From Streptococcus oralis (GTDB lineage Bacteria > Bacillota > Bacilli > Lactobacillales > Streptococcaceae), in assembly GCF_021497945.1 (NCBI RefSeq), contig NZ_CP046524.1:1647501-1711500 (forward strand): a stretch of DNA of 64,000 nt, given 5' to 3'. Positions 17,442 through 26,908 of this stretch are shown here, piece by piece (positions within the stretch are counted from its first letter, which is position 1; each line of letters opens with the position of its first letter). The position numbers and the translations under genes were made by a program. Under the pieces are notes generated by a model. The model was not told where the DNA came from and did not search any database. It saw only the letters and a program-made list of their open reading frames with translations.

Positions 17442-17471
17442 ATTATACCAAAAAGTTTTCTTTTGTGTGAA
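17442..17471 (-). promoter_or_regulatory. tsaE promoter (predicted leaderless)
   Basis: -35 TTCACA (17466-17471), 18-base spacer, -10 TATAAT (17442-17447). A start site 7 bases downstream would fall at 17435, the A of the tsaE ATG. Confidence 0.7.
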
Positions 17472-17538
17472 TTTTCTTTACAAACTTACTATAACAATTT
17501 TGGTAAAATAAGGGATTTTTATTGATAGAAAAGTGTTT

Positions 17539-18162
17539 TTAAAAAAATATACACATGGCGCTAACAAGTAAAATATCTCGGATTACGTGCCCGTAAAAAG
17601 AAAATTCTCTTCTCATAGATTTTGGAAACAAAAACCGAGCAAAAATGAATCCCAAACCAACATAAAAAACAATGGATAAAACCGTCATTGGATTTCTCAA
17701 GAACAGCAAGGTTGCCAGAACTGTCAGGACAACTGTTTTTTTCTTATTGAGAGCGGTTCCCAAATCTCGGCTGTATTTTTCAAACGGTAAAAAGGCAAGT
17801 AAATCAATGCCAAATAAGAAAAAGAAGGAAGGCAAGAAAAGATCTACTAACTCTTGCTGAAAAGCTGTCTGTGTTAAAATAGTCTCCGACAACACCAGAC
17901 AGACGCCTACTAGGTTTAAAACCAACAAGATACTATAAAATAGTTTCACTTTTTTCTGACTGTTTATAATGCTATGAACATCCTGATCTCGAGTATAAAA
18001 GAAATTCATCCCTGCGCACAGACCTGATGCCAATACGATAAACACTAGAAAATAGGCACTAGATTGCTTTAAAGTCAATGCTGGCCCCGTCCACAGCAAG
18101 CAGCTACTCAAACTAATCTGGAGCAAAGCCAACAACAATAAGATGCGAATTGATTTCACCAT
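17539..18162 (-). CDS. comM: Competence immunity membrane protein ComM
   Basis: A polytopic membrane protein of about 207 residues with six or so hydrophobic segments. The start at the second ATG (18162) is preferred because GGGAG is 7 bases before it and too close to the first. In pneumococci ComM is an early competence protein next to tsaE, and it protects competent cells from the murein hydrolase CbpD that lyses siblings. Two facts support the assignment here: the gene follows tsaE, and a two-repeat ComE-type site lies upstream at 18224-18253. The family has no soluble catalytic motif. An alternative is an uncharacterised membrane protein, but the regulatory site makes that unlikely. Confidence 0.85.
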   Translation of the reverse strand: MVKSIRILLLLALLQISLSSCLLWTGPALTLKQSSAYFLVFIVLASGLCAGMNFFYTRDQDVHSIINSQKKVKLFYSILLVLNLVGVCLVLSETILTQTAFQQELVDLFLPSFFFLFGIDLLAFLPFEKYSRDLGTALNKKKTVVLTVLATLLFLRNPMTVLSIVFYVGLGFIFARFLFPKSMRREFSFYGHVIRDILLVSAMCIFF

Positions 18163-18186
18163 TTTCATTCTCCCTTCGTATAAATG

Positions 18187-18253
18187 ATTATACTCTTAGA
18201 AAAATGAAAAAGAGTTTCCTCAGCTCAAATGTCGTTTTTTGACGCTCAACTGA
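18187..18253 (-). promoter_or_regulatory. ComE-binding site and -10 of comM
   Basis: On the minus strand, TCAGTTGAG (18245-18253) and ACATTTGAG (18224-18232) are separated by 12 bases, matching the streptococcal ComE direct repeat (aCAnTTcaG-type pair). A TATAAT lies at 18187-18192, roughly 30 bases downstream, as in early competence promoters. Confidence 0.82.
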
Positions 18254-18301
18254 CCAAAAACTAGGCGAAGTAATTGAAATAGACTACTCTTCCAGTTTTT
18301 C

Positions 18302-18722
18302 TTAATCTTTGAACCAAAGGGCAATCTCGCATTTGGTAGACACTTCTGAGTCTGATCCATGGACAATATTTTGACTTGCCTCATCTTCTCCTGCTGCTTG
18401 AACAACATCTCTACGAATGATACTTGGTAGGACCTCGTCTGGGCAAATCGCTCCCATCATTTTGCGCCAACTTTCGGTTACTTTAACTCCAGAAATTACA
18501 TCAACTACAACTTGTCCTGAAGCTATAAAATTTCGAATGGGTGGGTAAAAATCTTTCCCTACCAAATCTTGATAATGCTGATCAAATCAATTCAGCTGAA
18601 ACAGATGGATGAAATGCTAATTTTTCAAGCTGAAAACCGCGCTTTTCGATCCTTTGCAAGACTTCTCACACCAGACCTTGTCTCACATCATCTGGCTTAA
18701 TGATAAAACATATTTGTTCCAC
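18302..18722 (-). pseudogene. ndk: Nucleoside diphosphate kinase pseudogene
   Basis: The remnant reads as NDK across its length, but in two frames. From a GTG at 18722: EQICFIIKPDDVRQGLV, then an in-frame TGA (Gly codon GGA changed to TGA), then LQRIEKRGFQLEKLAF. An extra base near 18584 shifts the frame before [19 protein letters not shown], and it runs to the stop at 18302. The active-site segment NIVHGSDS is still present. With one nonsense change and one frameshift it cannot make an intact enzyme. It lies between comM and the large adhesin gene. Confidence 0.9.
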
Positions 18723-18957
18723 GCCTATCCCTTTTACACTTTTATTCTTCTATTTTATTCCATCATTGGAAATTTATGGAAAATTTTTCTGAAATTGGCA
18801 AGCTCTATCATTTCTAAAGTAGGTAAATCTTAACATTCAAATTGCTTGAAGAGCTTGCCAGCGATAAGAGCCTTAACGTTAGGTTTCATCCATAACCTGA
18901 CGCAAAACTTGAAGAACGTTGATAACTTTAAAACTAGAATTCTCATTGCTTTGAATA
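18723..18957 (-). other. Non-coding stretch with short coding remnants and an inverted repeat
   Basis: No intact gene is seen. Two short frames look like protein debris: ENSSFKVINVLQVLRQVMDE (about 18890-18950), and in a shifted frame KPNVKALIAGKLFKQF ending near 18830. A 10-bp perfect inverted repeat, GGCAAGCTCT (18797-18806) and AGAGCTTGCC (18850-18859), spans the latter. The original gene was not recognised. Confidence 0.4.
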
Positions 18958-18959
18958 TC

Positions 18960-18988
18960 AAAAAGAGAGAACCAATCTGATTCTCTCT
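18960..18988 (-). terminator. Terminator of the Cna-B repeat adhesin gene
   Basis: A perfect 8-bp stem (18964-18971 / 18981-18988), 9-base loop, then TTTT on the minus strand, about 85 bases after the adhesin stop codon. Confidence 0.75.
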
Positions 18989-19074
18989 CGTACTTAGTTA
19001 TATGTCGCCCACTACAATTGCCCATGACTCCTAAGCACTATCCTTTACAGTAGTGAAGTTATTCCTTATTTCTA

Positions 19075-22000
19075 CTATCCTTGATTTTTACGTCTATATC
19101 CTATTAGCATCAGTAATACTCCTGAGGTTAACATTATCCATGCATATTGGGATACGTTGCTTCCATCTCCTGTATTAGGTAATGTCTTGTTATTACTTGT
19201 ATTTGGTACCTCTGGTTTATTCGATTCTGGATTATTTGGTGTAGAAGGTTTTGTTGGAGTCTTTTCTTGGTTGGTGATCGTAAAGCCATCTTTCATGCTG
19301 CCTGCGTAACCGACTCCATACCACTTGCCTGCAAGTGAAATGTTGTTTAACGTTTCGCCAACTTCTTTGATGGTATACTCATGAGCTGCTCCACCGAGGG
19401 TCGCGGATACTGGTAATTGCTCAAAGGTGGCTGTCCAGTTATTGGCTGACTTCAACTCTTGTACCTGACCTGTGGCTACGCCGTCTTTGTAGAGTTCTAC
19501 TTTGACACTATCTACAGGCGCGGATACAGCGTTACCAGCTGAATCTTTCCATTCTTTTGTTACCTTGACATCTCTGGTTGGAATTTCCATTGGAGCCCAT
19601 GGAGTCTTTTCCTTATTGGTGATCGTGAAGCCATCTTTCATGCTGCCTGCGTAACCGACTCCATACCATTTGCCTACAAGTGAAATGTTGTTTAATGTTT
19701 CGCCAACTTCTTTGATGGTGTACTCATGAGCTGCTCCACCTAGTGTCGCGGATACCGGTAATTGCTCAAAGGTGGCTGTCCACTTGTTCTCTTTGGTCAA
19801 CTCTTGTACATTACCTGTTGCCACGCCGTCTTTGTAGAGTTCAACTGTGATACTGTCCACAGGTGCATCAATCTTGTTGCCATCTGAGTCTTGCCACTCT
19901 TTTGTGACCGTGATCGCTCGGGTTGGTGGGACCATTGGAGCCCACGGAGTCTTTTCCTTATTGGTAATCGTGAAGCCATCTTTCATGCTTCCCTCATAAC
20001 CGACTCCATACCACTTGCCTGCAAGTGAAATGTTGTTTAATGTTTCGCCAACTTCTTTGATGGTGTACTCATGAGCTGCTCCACCCAAAGTCGCGGATAC
20101 TGGTAATTGCTCAAAAGTGGCTGTCCAGTTATTGGCTTTGTTCAACTCTTGTACCTGACCTGTGGCCACGCCGTCTTTGTAGAGTTCTACTTTGACACTA
20201 TCTACAGGCGCGGATACATCGTTACCAGCTGAATCTTTCCATTCTTTTGTTACTTTGACATCTCGGGTTGGAATTTCCATTGGAGCCCATGGGGTCTTTT
20301 CCTTATTGGTGATCGTGAAGCCATCTTTCATGCTGCCTGCGTAACCGACTCCATACCACTTGCCTGCAAGTGAAATGTTGTTTAATGTTTCGCCAACTTC
20401 TTTGATGGTGTACTGATGAGCTTCGCCACCGAGGGTCGCAGAGACTGGCAGTTTCTCGAAGGTGGCTGTCCACTTGTTCTCTTTGGTCAACTCTTGTACA
20501 TTACCTGTGGCCACGCCATCTTTGTAGAGTTCGACTGTGACGCTATCTACAGGTGCGGATACATCGTTACCAGCTGAATCTTTCCATTCTTTTGTTACTT
20601 TGACATCTCGGGTTGGAATTTCCATTGGAGCCCATGGGGTCTTTTCCTTATTGGTGATCGTGAAGCCATCTTTCATGCTGCCTGCGTAACCGACTCCATA
20701 CCACTTGCCTGCAAGTGAAATGTTGTTTAATGTTTCGCCAACTTCTTTGATGGTGTACTGATGAGCTTCGCCACCGAGGGTCGTAGAGACTAGCAGTTTC
20801 TCAAAGGTGGCTGTCCAGTTATTGGCTGACTTCAACTCCTGTACCTGACCTGTGGCCACGCCGTCTTTGTAGAGTTCAACTGTGATACTGTCCACAGGTG
20901 CATCAATCTTGTTGCCATCTGTGCCTTGCCACTCTTTGGTGACGGTGATAGATCGGGTTGGAATTTCCATTGGAGCCCATGGAGTCTTTTCCTTATTGGT
21001 GATCGTGAAGCCGTCTTTCATACTTCCCTCATAACGGACGCCATACCATTTGCCTGCAAGTGAAATGTTGTTTAAGCTTTCGCCAACTTCTTTGATGGTG
21101 TACTCATGAGCTTCGCCACCGAGGGTCGCAGAGACTGGCAGTTTCTCGAAGGTGGCTGTCCACTTGTTCTCTTTGGTCAACTCTTGTACATTACCTGTTG
21201 CCACGCCGTCTTTGTAGAGTTCGACTGTGACGCTATCTACAGGCGCGGATACATCGTTATCAGCTGAATCTTGCCACTCTTTTGTGACGGTGACATCTCG
21301 GGTTGGTGGGATCATTGGAGCCCATGGAGTCTTTTCCTTATTGGTGATCGTGAAGCCTTCTTTCATGCTGCCTGCGTAACCGACTCCATACCATTTGCCT
21401 GCAAGTGAAATGTTGTTTAATGTTTCGCCAACTTCTTTGATGGTATACTCGTGGTTTTCACCACCCAAAGTCGCGGATACTGGTAATTGCTCAAAAGCGG
21501 CTGTCCAGTTATTGGCTGACTTCAACTCCTGTACCTGACCTGTGGCCACGCCGTCTTTGTAGAGTTCGACTGTGACGCTGTCCACAGGTGCTGCGATATC
21601 AGTTCCTAAAAAGTTTTTCCACTCTTTTGTCACGGTGACAGCTCGGGTTGGAATTTCCATTGGTGTCCATATTAAAGACCAAATTGCATATAACTCTACA
21701 TCTTGATTAATTGGTCCTGTCTTAAATATATCTCCATTTGAATACATAGTACCTTTACCATCAGCTTGTGTATTCCATCCTTTGAAGATATATCCAGATC
21801 GTTTCATCGTACCTGCATCTAAGACCGTTACCTTATCAGTATCAGCATCATTTCCGTCTGCTGTAACGGATGGATAGTATTCGTTATTATCCTTTGGTGC
21901 TTCTCCACTTACATCAGCGTTATTTTTATTATAATTCACCTTTCCATAAACAATAATATCGTACTCCGCTTTTACGGTATCTTCAGGTATTGCCTGATTG

Positions 22001-25000
22001 CTACTAGCCAATGTGTTGGTTGTTGTAACTTCAGCTTTAATTTTTCCCGTAGACTTTCCTCTTATTTTACCACTATCATCAACATCTGCCACATCATTTT
22101 GTAACTCAAGATATTTTAATTCAGGAGATACAGTAGGATGGTCACTTGTTGCAACAGCTTTGGCCGCTCCTTCATTTGACTCCTCTCCAACATGTATCTT
22201 AACAGGCTCTGTTTTTATCTTAGGTGCTCTTATAAGTCCGCAACCGATAGTATCAAGCGGTTTTTCTCTTACCAATTCTGGTAATTCAGCTGTTTTATAG
22301 CTTGTTCTGTCAAAGTCAGAGTTCTTTGATTTTAACATATCCGAATCTTTTGCCTTCAATGTAAGTTTAGTTTCACCATCTGGCATAGTAACCTTTATCC
22401 ATTGACCAGCCTCAGACATAAAGCTCTTTAATTCGTATCCTCCATTTTCATCCGTAGTTGTACTATGAATCAAAGTATTAGCAGGAATTAGCTTATTATT
22501 AATAGTGATGTCTTGATTAGGAGAATATAGTTCAAGTTTAACACCTTTTGCTTTTGTTTCCCCCTCATCAAGTTCTCCATTTTCGTTTTTATCCCACCAT
22601 ACTTCTGATGAAATAACTGCATAATTTCCATAAATATATTTTGCAGGATTTATATATCCACTCGTTTTAACTCCTGTATAATCAGTGGTTTCAAAACTTC
22701 CACCAATATATGCTTCAAGTTCATCCGTTGTCGTTTTCGCATGAGTTTTAAGTGGTAACTTAATATTGACCTGACTGCCTTTAGGAAGTTCTCCCAAATC
22801 AAGTTTAACATGGGTTACTTTTCCCCAATCCGTTATATTTTCAGCTGAAACGAAAGTATTTCCACCATCTATGCTATAACTAAATTCCTGTTTCCCAGGA
22901 CGACTATCTCCCATTACCTTAACTTCACCAGTCAAATACATATCCACTTGGGTTTTCGGTGTTTGAACAGTTTCGTTTTGCTGAGTATATGATATGGATT
23001 TATCCTTTTTAGGAATTTCAATAATAGCCTTAAAATCCTTAAATCCATCTGAGTCTGGTGCTTGAACGAAGAAATCTCCTCGTAAATTATCTCTTTCATC
23101 CGGATAGAAAGTCTGTGTAGGGAATTTACTTCCCGCTGTTCCATAGACGATATTATCATATTTTCCGGGGAATATATTTGATCCTACCGCCGTATTCTTG
23201 GATACAACAACTTCCACCTTGCTCAAATCAATTCCAAATAATTTCTTTTTCTTCGTAGCATCAAGAGCAGTTGCTGCATTTTCAGAAAGTTGGAATAAAT
23301 CTCCTTCAAGCTTTGCATGGCTATAATATTCATTTTTACTTCCATCCAGCTTCGTTTCAAGTGGGCTCATATCATAATAAACCATTCCATATGGACGATG
23401 CTCATTTTCTCCTGGAGATGTAACACTTGTGTATCTAAAACTCTTCAGTGCAATGACAACTGGATCTTCCATAAATTTAAGTACACTATCATTGTAGTAA
23501 TAATAGTAAGAAAAAGCTTTATTCTTAGTAATTTCTCTAAATTGTCTATTTAAAGCTTGTATGCCCGCTTCTGTAATAGACATTTTAATCCATACTCTAC
23601 CATCAGCATCTGTAACTTGTTTAATAATAACATTGCCAGATGCATTATCAAATCCTAAAAATTTACACTTATCTACATCTGCAGCAAATTGTTTATCTTT
23701 TATTTCTACATAAGCGGATTCAGGAATTCCATAAGGCATCTTACCTGCTTCCGGCATGTCTGAATTCATGGCATAAGCATAAGCTTTTGTATTGAATCGA
23801 ACTTTTTGTAGACTTGTTCCGGTCTGTGAAATAGAATTATTTGTTTCATTTCCTGCCGGTTCAATTACATTATCTGCGGTCTTATTTGTAACAATATAAG
23901 TTCTTGTCAAAAGGCCGTAACGTTGTGGTGTTTTGATAGCATTCCACGCCCTACCACCAAAAGTTTGTCCTTTTCCGGCATCATGAATATGATTTCCATC
24001 GCTACAACTTTCATTATAATATTTGCCTTCTAAATTCTGAATAAAGTAATTAGGTCCATACCAAGCAATTCCCTTTTCCTTCTCTATCGTCAATGGATTG
24101 CCTTTAAAATCAGTATTTCTAAGTTCATATTCAATATTGGAAAATAATACTGCTTCTCCTGTTTCTTTATCGGCAAATGGCTCAATATTATATACTCCAT
24201 CATAAGTTAAAACAATACTTGATAGATGTTCAATATCCCTATTAATTCCAAGGTCTATTTTTGTTCCATCTTCAATATTTCCAATATTATATACTTTTTC
24301 TGTACCCTCTATTCCAAGTACATTATCCGCAGTTTTATAAATAATTTTCCAACCACTTAAGGATTTATTTGCTGTAAATTTCCCAGTCAAAAGTCCAGTT
24401 TTGTCAGCCTTAGAATCAAGTCCTTTGAGATTCAAAGTTCCCACTGTCAAATCAATTCTTGGATTTTTCGTTACAGGAGAAAATTCTTTCTTCGTTCCAT
24501 AATCAAAGAACAATTTCCAAGTATCATAAAAAGTTCCATTCTCCGCTTGATTTGGATATAATACATTTTCCTTTAATCTATCACCAGTACTCTCAGCTTT
24601 CAAAGGTGTACATTTCTTTTGAGTTACAGTTGTCCAGAAGAAATCATCCTTTGCTTTTCCACTCACATTATTAACAGGACTTTTCACAGCTTTATTAGCT
24701 TCATAATCAAAATTATCATTTGCATCCGCAGTTGGATCAGTTGATTTTGCAGAATATTTTATCTGCAAATGTCCTGTAGCTGTAGGTGTAACATAAATAT
24801 CAAATTTACTTTGAGCAAATGACTGTCTTCTAACATTTTCCTTATAGTTACCAGCAAAATGTGTACTTGCATTAAAAGTATCATTGTTTAAGTACTCCCA
24901 ATGAACTTCAACTTTAGTTACTCTTCCACCAGAAGTGTCAAATTTAACTTCAGGAAAATTATGGACTTTATTTGCTAAATGAACAGGTGAATTTACATCT

Positions 25001-26886
25001 GCTGTGTGTTCATTACCATCTGCTGTAGTATAAACTACTTTTGCTACTTTATAAGAATCTGTATTCCATGTTTGAGCAGTTCCTTTCCATGCAGTAGGTT
25101 GAATTTCTTCAGGAAATTCATAAGTTTCAACTGTTGCACCAGTTTTATTCTTTGGAAAATACTCATTCCATTCTCCATTGGCATCTTTTAGAATATAATA
25201 TTCATTACTTAAACGTGTATAGCCAACATCAGAATACTTTGCATCTGCAGAAACTGCATTTGCAGTATAAAATCCTCCAGCATTTTTATAAAGTTGATAT
25301 CCAGGTCCAGCAAAACTATGAATTTCATATCCATCGACAGTATTAGCTTTCATAGTTTTAATCTTTACGCCTTGTCCATCAGCGCTGATAACAACTTCCT
25401 TTTTGCCGTCTGTTCCATTTGGAGTTTCAAAAACAAATTCAGGTGTTGTAGCTTCATATAAAGTATCTGAACCAATATTGTCGATTCCATCAGGAACTTG
25501 CCAAATAAGTGAAAATCCCTTTGTAAATGCATCGTTCCATTTGTGGTCACTTCCATTATTATAGAGAGGTTTCCTTGGTGTTATGAGATAATAATTTCCC
25601 TTTCCATCACCATCATTTTTCATTTCACTGACTGTCGCATAATAAGCAAGATCTAAATCATATAAACCATTTCTGATTTGTAATTTTTGTAAAATGAAAT
25701 TTCCTTCAACACTTCCATTTTTCGGAACATAAACCTTGATATGTTTTAAACTCATTAGAGGAGTATCCGCGTCATGAATTGTTCCTTGCTTATAATAATA
25801 GTAATCTTTGTTACCAGTAAATGGACCACTTGCAGGATCTGTATCATAAAATCTTATGAATCCAGAATTCGCAATCTTCGCCAGACTACTTGCATTTAGA
25901 TGACGATTTCCTGTTACTGTAGTTTTAGGATCGTCATAATTTGTTGGTGACATTCTCCATTTGTATTCTGATGAATTTCCTGTACTATTAATCGGTGTGT
26001 TATTTTCTCCTTCACAGGCAGTAACATTCAGTTTTGTTTCAAGTTTTCCTTCAGCAATCCACTTTTTACATTCTTCATCTGTTAAACTACGTCTATTAAA
26101 GGCAATATTAAATACTAAACTTGAACCTCCGCCCAAAGATCGAAGGAAATTATCATTGATATCATAGATAATTTTTACAACTTTATCATAATTTTTTTGT
26201 GAAACTGCGTCCAATGGAATTACTTTGCCCTTTGCATCTAGCATTGTAATTTTTTCAAATTGTACTCCTTCAATTCCTGGATTAGCAAGTTTGAATCCAT
26301 AAGTTGGTATATCTACAACAATTCTTTGGTCGCCAAACTCAGTACTTCCATCGTCTTTTACTTGATAGAAAGGTGTATAATTTATAGTAAACAATGTATT
26401 AGTCATAGTTGCCAAATTATATGGATTTACTGACGTTCCATCTCCATTTGATTTATCTTTAATCTTATGATTGTCATCATATACCATAAGCTTACCATTA
26501 TCCATTGGGGCTCCGGAATTCAAAGAAACTGATTCCATTAAAGATTGATTCAGTTTAGGCTTAGTTGCTTCTTCTTTAACTTCTGACTCATCGTCTTTTA
26601 TTTCTGCTTTATTGTCCTGTTTATCTTTTTGCTCTTCAGGATTTATCTTTTCTTCAGCTTCCTTATCAGTTTTTTTAGAATCTGTTTTATTGTCCCGTTT
26701 ATCTGCTTGTTCCTCAGGATCTATCTTTTCTTTCGTTTCCTTATCAGTTTTTTTGACATCTGTAATTGTATCTTTAGCTATTACTCCCTCTGCAAAAGCA
26801 ATAGTATTCGGAACAATTATCCCTAATAGTATTATAACAACTAAGAAAAAAGCTGTTACTTTTTGCAATGTCATCCCATTATTCAT
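19075..26886 (-). CDS. Giant LPXTG cell-wall-anchored adhesin with seven Cna-B type repeats
   Basis: About 2603 residues from the ATG at 26886 (MNNGMTLQK), chosen because GGAG lies 8 bases upstream. Order: hydrophobic signal peptide (about 10-35, no YSIRK motif); a charged Lys/Glu/Asp stretch with a duplicated block of about 26 residues (KKTDKETKEKIDPEEQ and KKTDKEAEEKINPEEQ); a very large beta-rich adhesin region to about 1420; an SdrD-B-like domain (SEVWWDKNENGELDEGE); an Ig-like region; an InlB-type segment (SGYIFKGWNTQADGKGTMYSNG, about 1690); seven 115-residue Cna-B-like repeats (about 1743-2547); a Pro-rich linker; LPNTG, a membrane helix and RRKNQG. Sortase A would attach it to peptidoglycan. 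Cna-B units usually carry Lys-Asn isopeptide bonds, making a stiff stalk. The N-terminal region is much more AT-rich than the flanks. The ligand is unknown. Confidence 0.9.
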   Translation of the reverse strand: MNNGMTLQKVTAFFLVVIILLGIIVPNTIAFAEGVIAKDTITDVKKTDKETKEKIDPEEQADKRDNKTDSKKTDKEAEEKINPEEQKDKQDNKAEIKDDESEVKEEATKPKLNQSLMESVSLNSGAPMDNGKLMVYDDNHKIKDKSNGDGTSVNPYNLATMTNTLFTINYTPFYQVKDDGSTEFGDQRIVVDIPTYGFKLANPGIEGVQFEKITMLDAKGKVIPLDAVSQKNYDKVVKIIYDINDNFLRSLGGGSSLVFNIAFNRRSLTDEECKKWIAEGKLETKLNVTACEGENNTPINSTGNSSEYKWRMSPTNYDDPKTTVTGNRHLNASSLAKIANSGFIRFYDTDPASGPFTGNKDYYYYKQGTIHDADTPLMSLKHIKVYVPKNGSVEGNFILQKLQIRNGLYDLDLAYYATVSEMKNDGDGKGNYYLITPRKPLYNNGSDHKWNDAFTKGFSLIWQVPDGIDNIGSDTLYEATTPEFVFETPNGTDGKKEVVISADGQGVKIKTMKANTVDGYEIHSFAGPGYQLYKNAGGFYTANAVSADAKYSDVGYTRLSNEYYILKDANGEWNEYFPKNKTGATVETYEFPEEIQPTAWKGTAQTWNTDSYKVAKVVYTTADGNEHTADVNSPVHLANKVHNFPEVKFDTSGGRVTKVEVHWEYLNNDTFNASTHFAGNYKENVRRQSFAQSKFDIYVTPTATGHLQIKYSAKSTDPTADANDNFDYEANKAVKSPVNNVSGKAKDDFFWTTVTQKKCTPLKAESTGDRLKENVLYPNQAENGTFYDTWKLFFDYGTKKEFSPVTKNPRIDLTVGTLNLKGLDSKADKTGLLTGKFTANKSLSGWKIIYKTADNVLGIEGTEKVYNIGNIEDGTKIDLGINRDIEHLSSIVLTYDGVYNIEPFADKETGEAVLFSNIEYELRNTDFKGNPLTIEKEKGIAWYGPNYFIQNLEGKYYNESCSDGNHIHDAGKGQTFGGRAWNAIKTPQRYGLLTRTYIVTNKTADNVIEPAGNETNNSISQTGTSLQKVRFNTKAYAYAMNSDMPEAGKMPYGIPESAYVEIKDKQFAADVDKCKFLGFDNASGNVIIKQVTDADGRVWIKMSITEAGIQALNRQFREITKNKAFSYYYYYNDSVLKFMEDPVVIALKSFRYTSVTSPGENEHRPYGMVYYDMSPLETKLDGSKNEYYSHAKLEGDLFQLSENAATALDATKKKKLFGIDLSKVEVVVSKNTAVGSNIFPGKYDNIVYGTAGSKFPTQTFYPDERDNLRGDFFVQAPDSDGFKDFKAIIEIPKKDKSISYTQQNETVQTPKTQVDMYLTGEVKVMGDSRPGKQEFSYSIDGGNTFVSAENITDWGKVTHVKLDLGELPKGSQVNIKLPLKTHAKTTTDELEAYIGGSFETTDYTGVKTSGYINPAKYIYGNYAVISSEVWWDKNENGELDEGETKAKGVKLELYSPNQDITINNKLIPANTLIHSTTTDENGGYELKSFMSEAGQWIKVTMPDGETKLTLKAKDSDMLKSKNSDFDRTSYKTAELPELVREKPLDTIGCGLIRAPKIKTEPVKIHVGEESNEGAAKAVATSDHPTVSPELKYLELQNDVADVDDSGKIRGKSTGKIKAEVTTTNTLASSNQAIPEDTVKAEYDIIVYGKVNYNKNNADVSGEAPKDNNEYYPSVTADGNDADTDKVTVLDAGTMKRSGYIFKGWNTQADGKGTMYSNGDIFKTGPINQDVELYAIWSLIWTPMEIPTRAVTVTKEWKNFLGTDIAAPVDSVTVELYKDGVATGQVQELKSANNWTAAFEQLPVSATLGGENHEYTIKEVGETLNNISLAGKWYGVGYAGSMKEGFTITNKEKTPWAPMIPPTRDVTVTKEWQDSADNDVSAPVDSVTVELYKDGVATGNVQELTKENKWTATFEKLPVSATLGGEAHEYTIKEVGESLNNISLAGKWYGVRYEGSMKDGFTITNKEKTPWAPMEIPTRSITVTKEWQGTDGNKIDAPVDSITVELYKDGVATGQVQELKSANNWTATFEKLLVSTTLGGEAHQYTIKEVGETLNNISLAGKWYGVGYAGSMKDGFTITNKEKTPWAPMEIPTRDVKVTKEWKDSAGNDVSAPVDSVTVELYKDGVATGNVQELTKENKWTATFEKLPVSATLGGEAHQYTIKEVGETLNNISLAGKWYGVGYAGSMKDGFTITNKEKTPWAPMEIPTRDVKVTKEWKDSAGNDVSAPVDSVKVELYKDGVATGQVQELNKANNWTATFEQLPVSATLGGAAHEYTIKEVGETLNNISLAGKWYGVGYEGSMKDGFTITNKEKTPWAPMVPPTRAITVTKEWQDSDGNKIDAPVDSITVELYKDGVATGNVQELTKENKWTATFEQLPVSATLGGAAHEYTIKEVGETLNNISLVGKWYGVGYAGSMKDGFTITNKEKTPWAPMEIPTRDVKVTKEWKDSAGNAVSAPVDSVKVELYKDGVATGQVQELKSANNWTATFEQLPVSATLGGAAHEYTIKEVGETLNNISLAGKWYGVGYAGSMKDGFTITNQEKTPTKPSTPNNPESNKPEVPNTSNNKTLPNTGDGSNVSQYAWIMLTSGVLLMLIGYRRKNQG
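19246..21660 (-). repeat. Seven in-frame tandem repeats of exactly 345 bp (115 aa, Cna-B type)
   Basis: The Met codon beginning each unit falls at 21660, 21315, 20970, 20625, 20280, 19935 and 19590, exactly 345 bases apart. Each unit reads (EIP/IPP/VPP)TR..VTKEW...APVDS.TVELYKDGVATG, ending ITNKEKTPWAP. Variants such as NKIDAPVDSIT and NDVSAPVDSVT recur in a mixed order, which points to shuffling between units. Confidence 0.95.
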
Positions 26887-26908
26887 CAAATCTTCTCCAC
26901 TCAAATCC

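Noticed and set aside
17539..18162. ComM as a lipoprotein, because LSSC near residue 22 resembles a lipobox
   Set aside because: The rest of the protein has several more membrane helices and no soluble domain, and ComM is polytopic in relatives.
18302..18565. An intact short reading frame as a functional protein
   Set aside because: It is only the C-terminal part of NDK; the N-terminal part continues upstream in another frame with a stop.
19246..21660. Regularly spaced repeats resembling a CRISPR array
   Set aside because: The whole 345-bp unit is repeated and coding; there are no short repeats separated by unique spacers.
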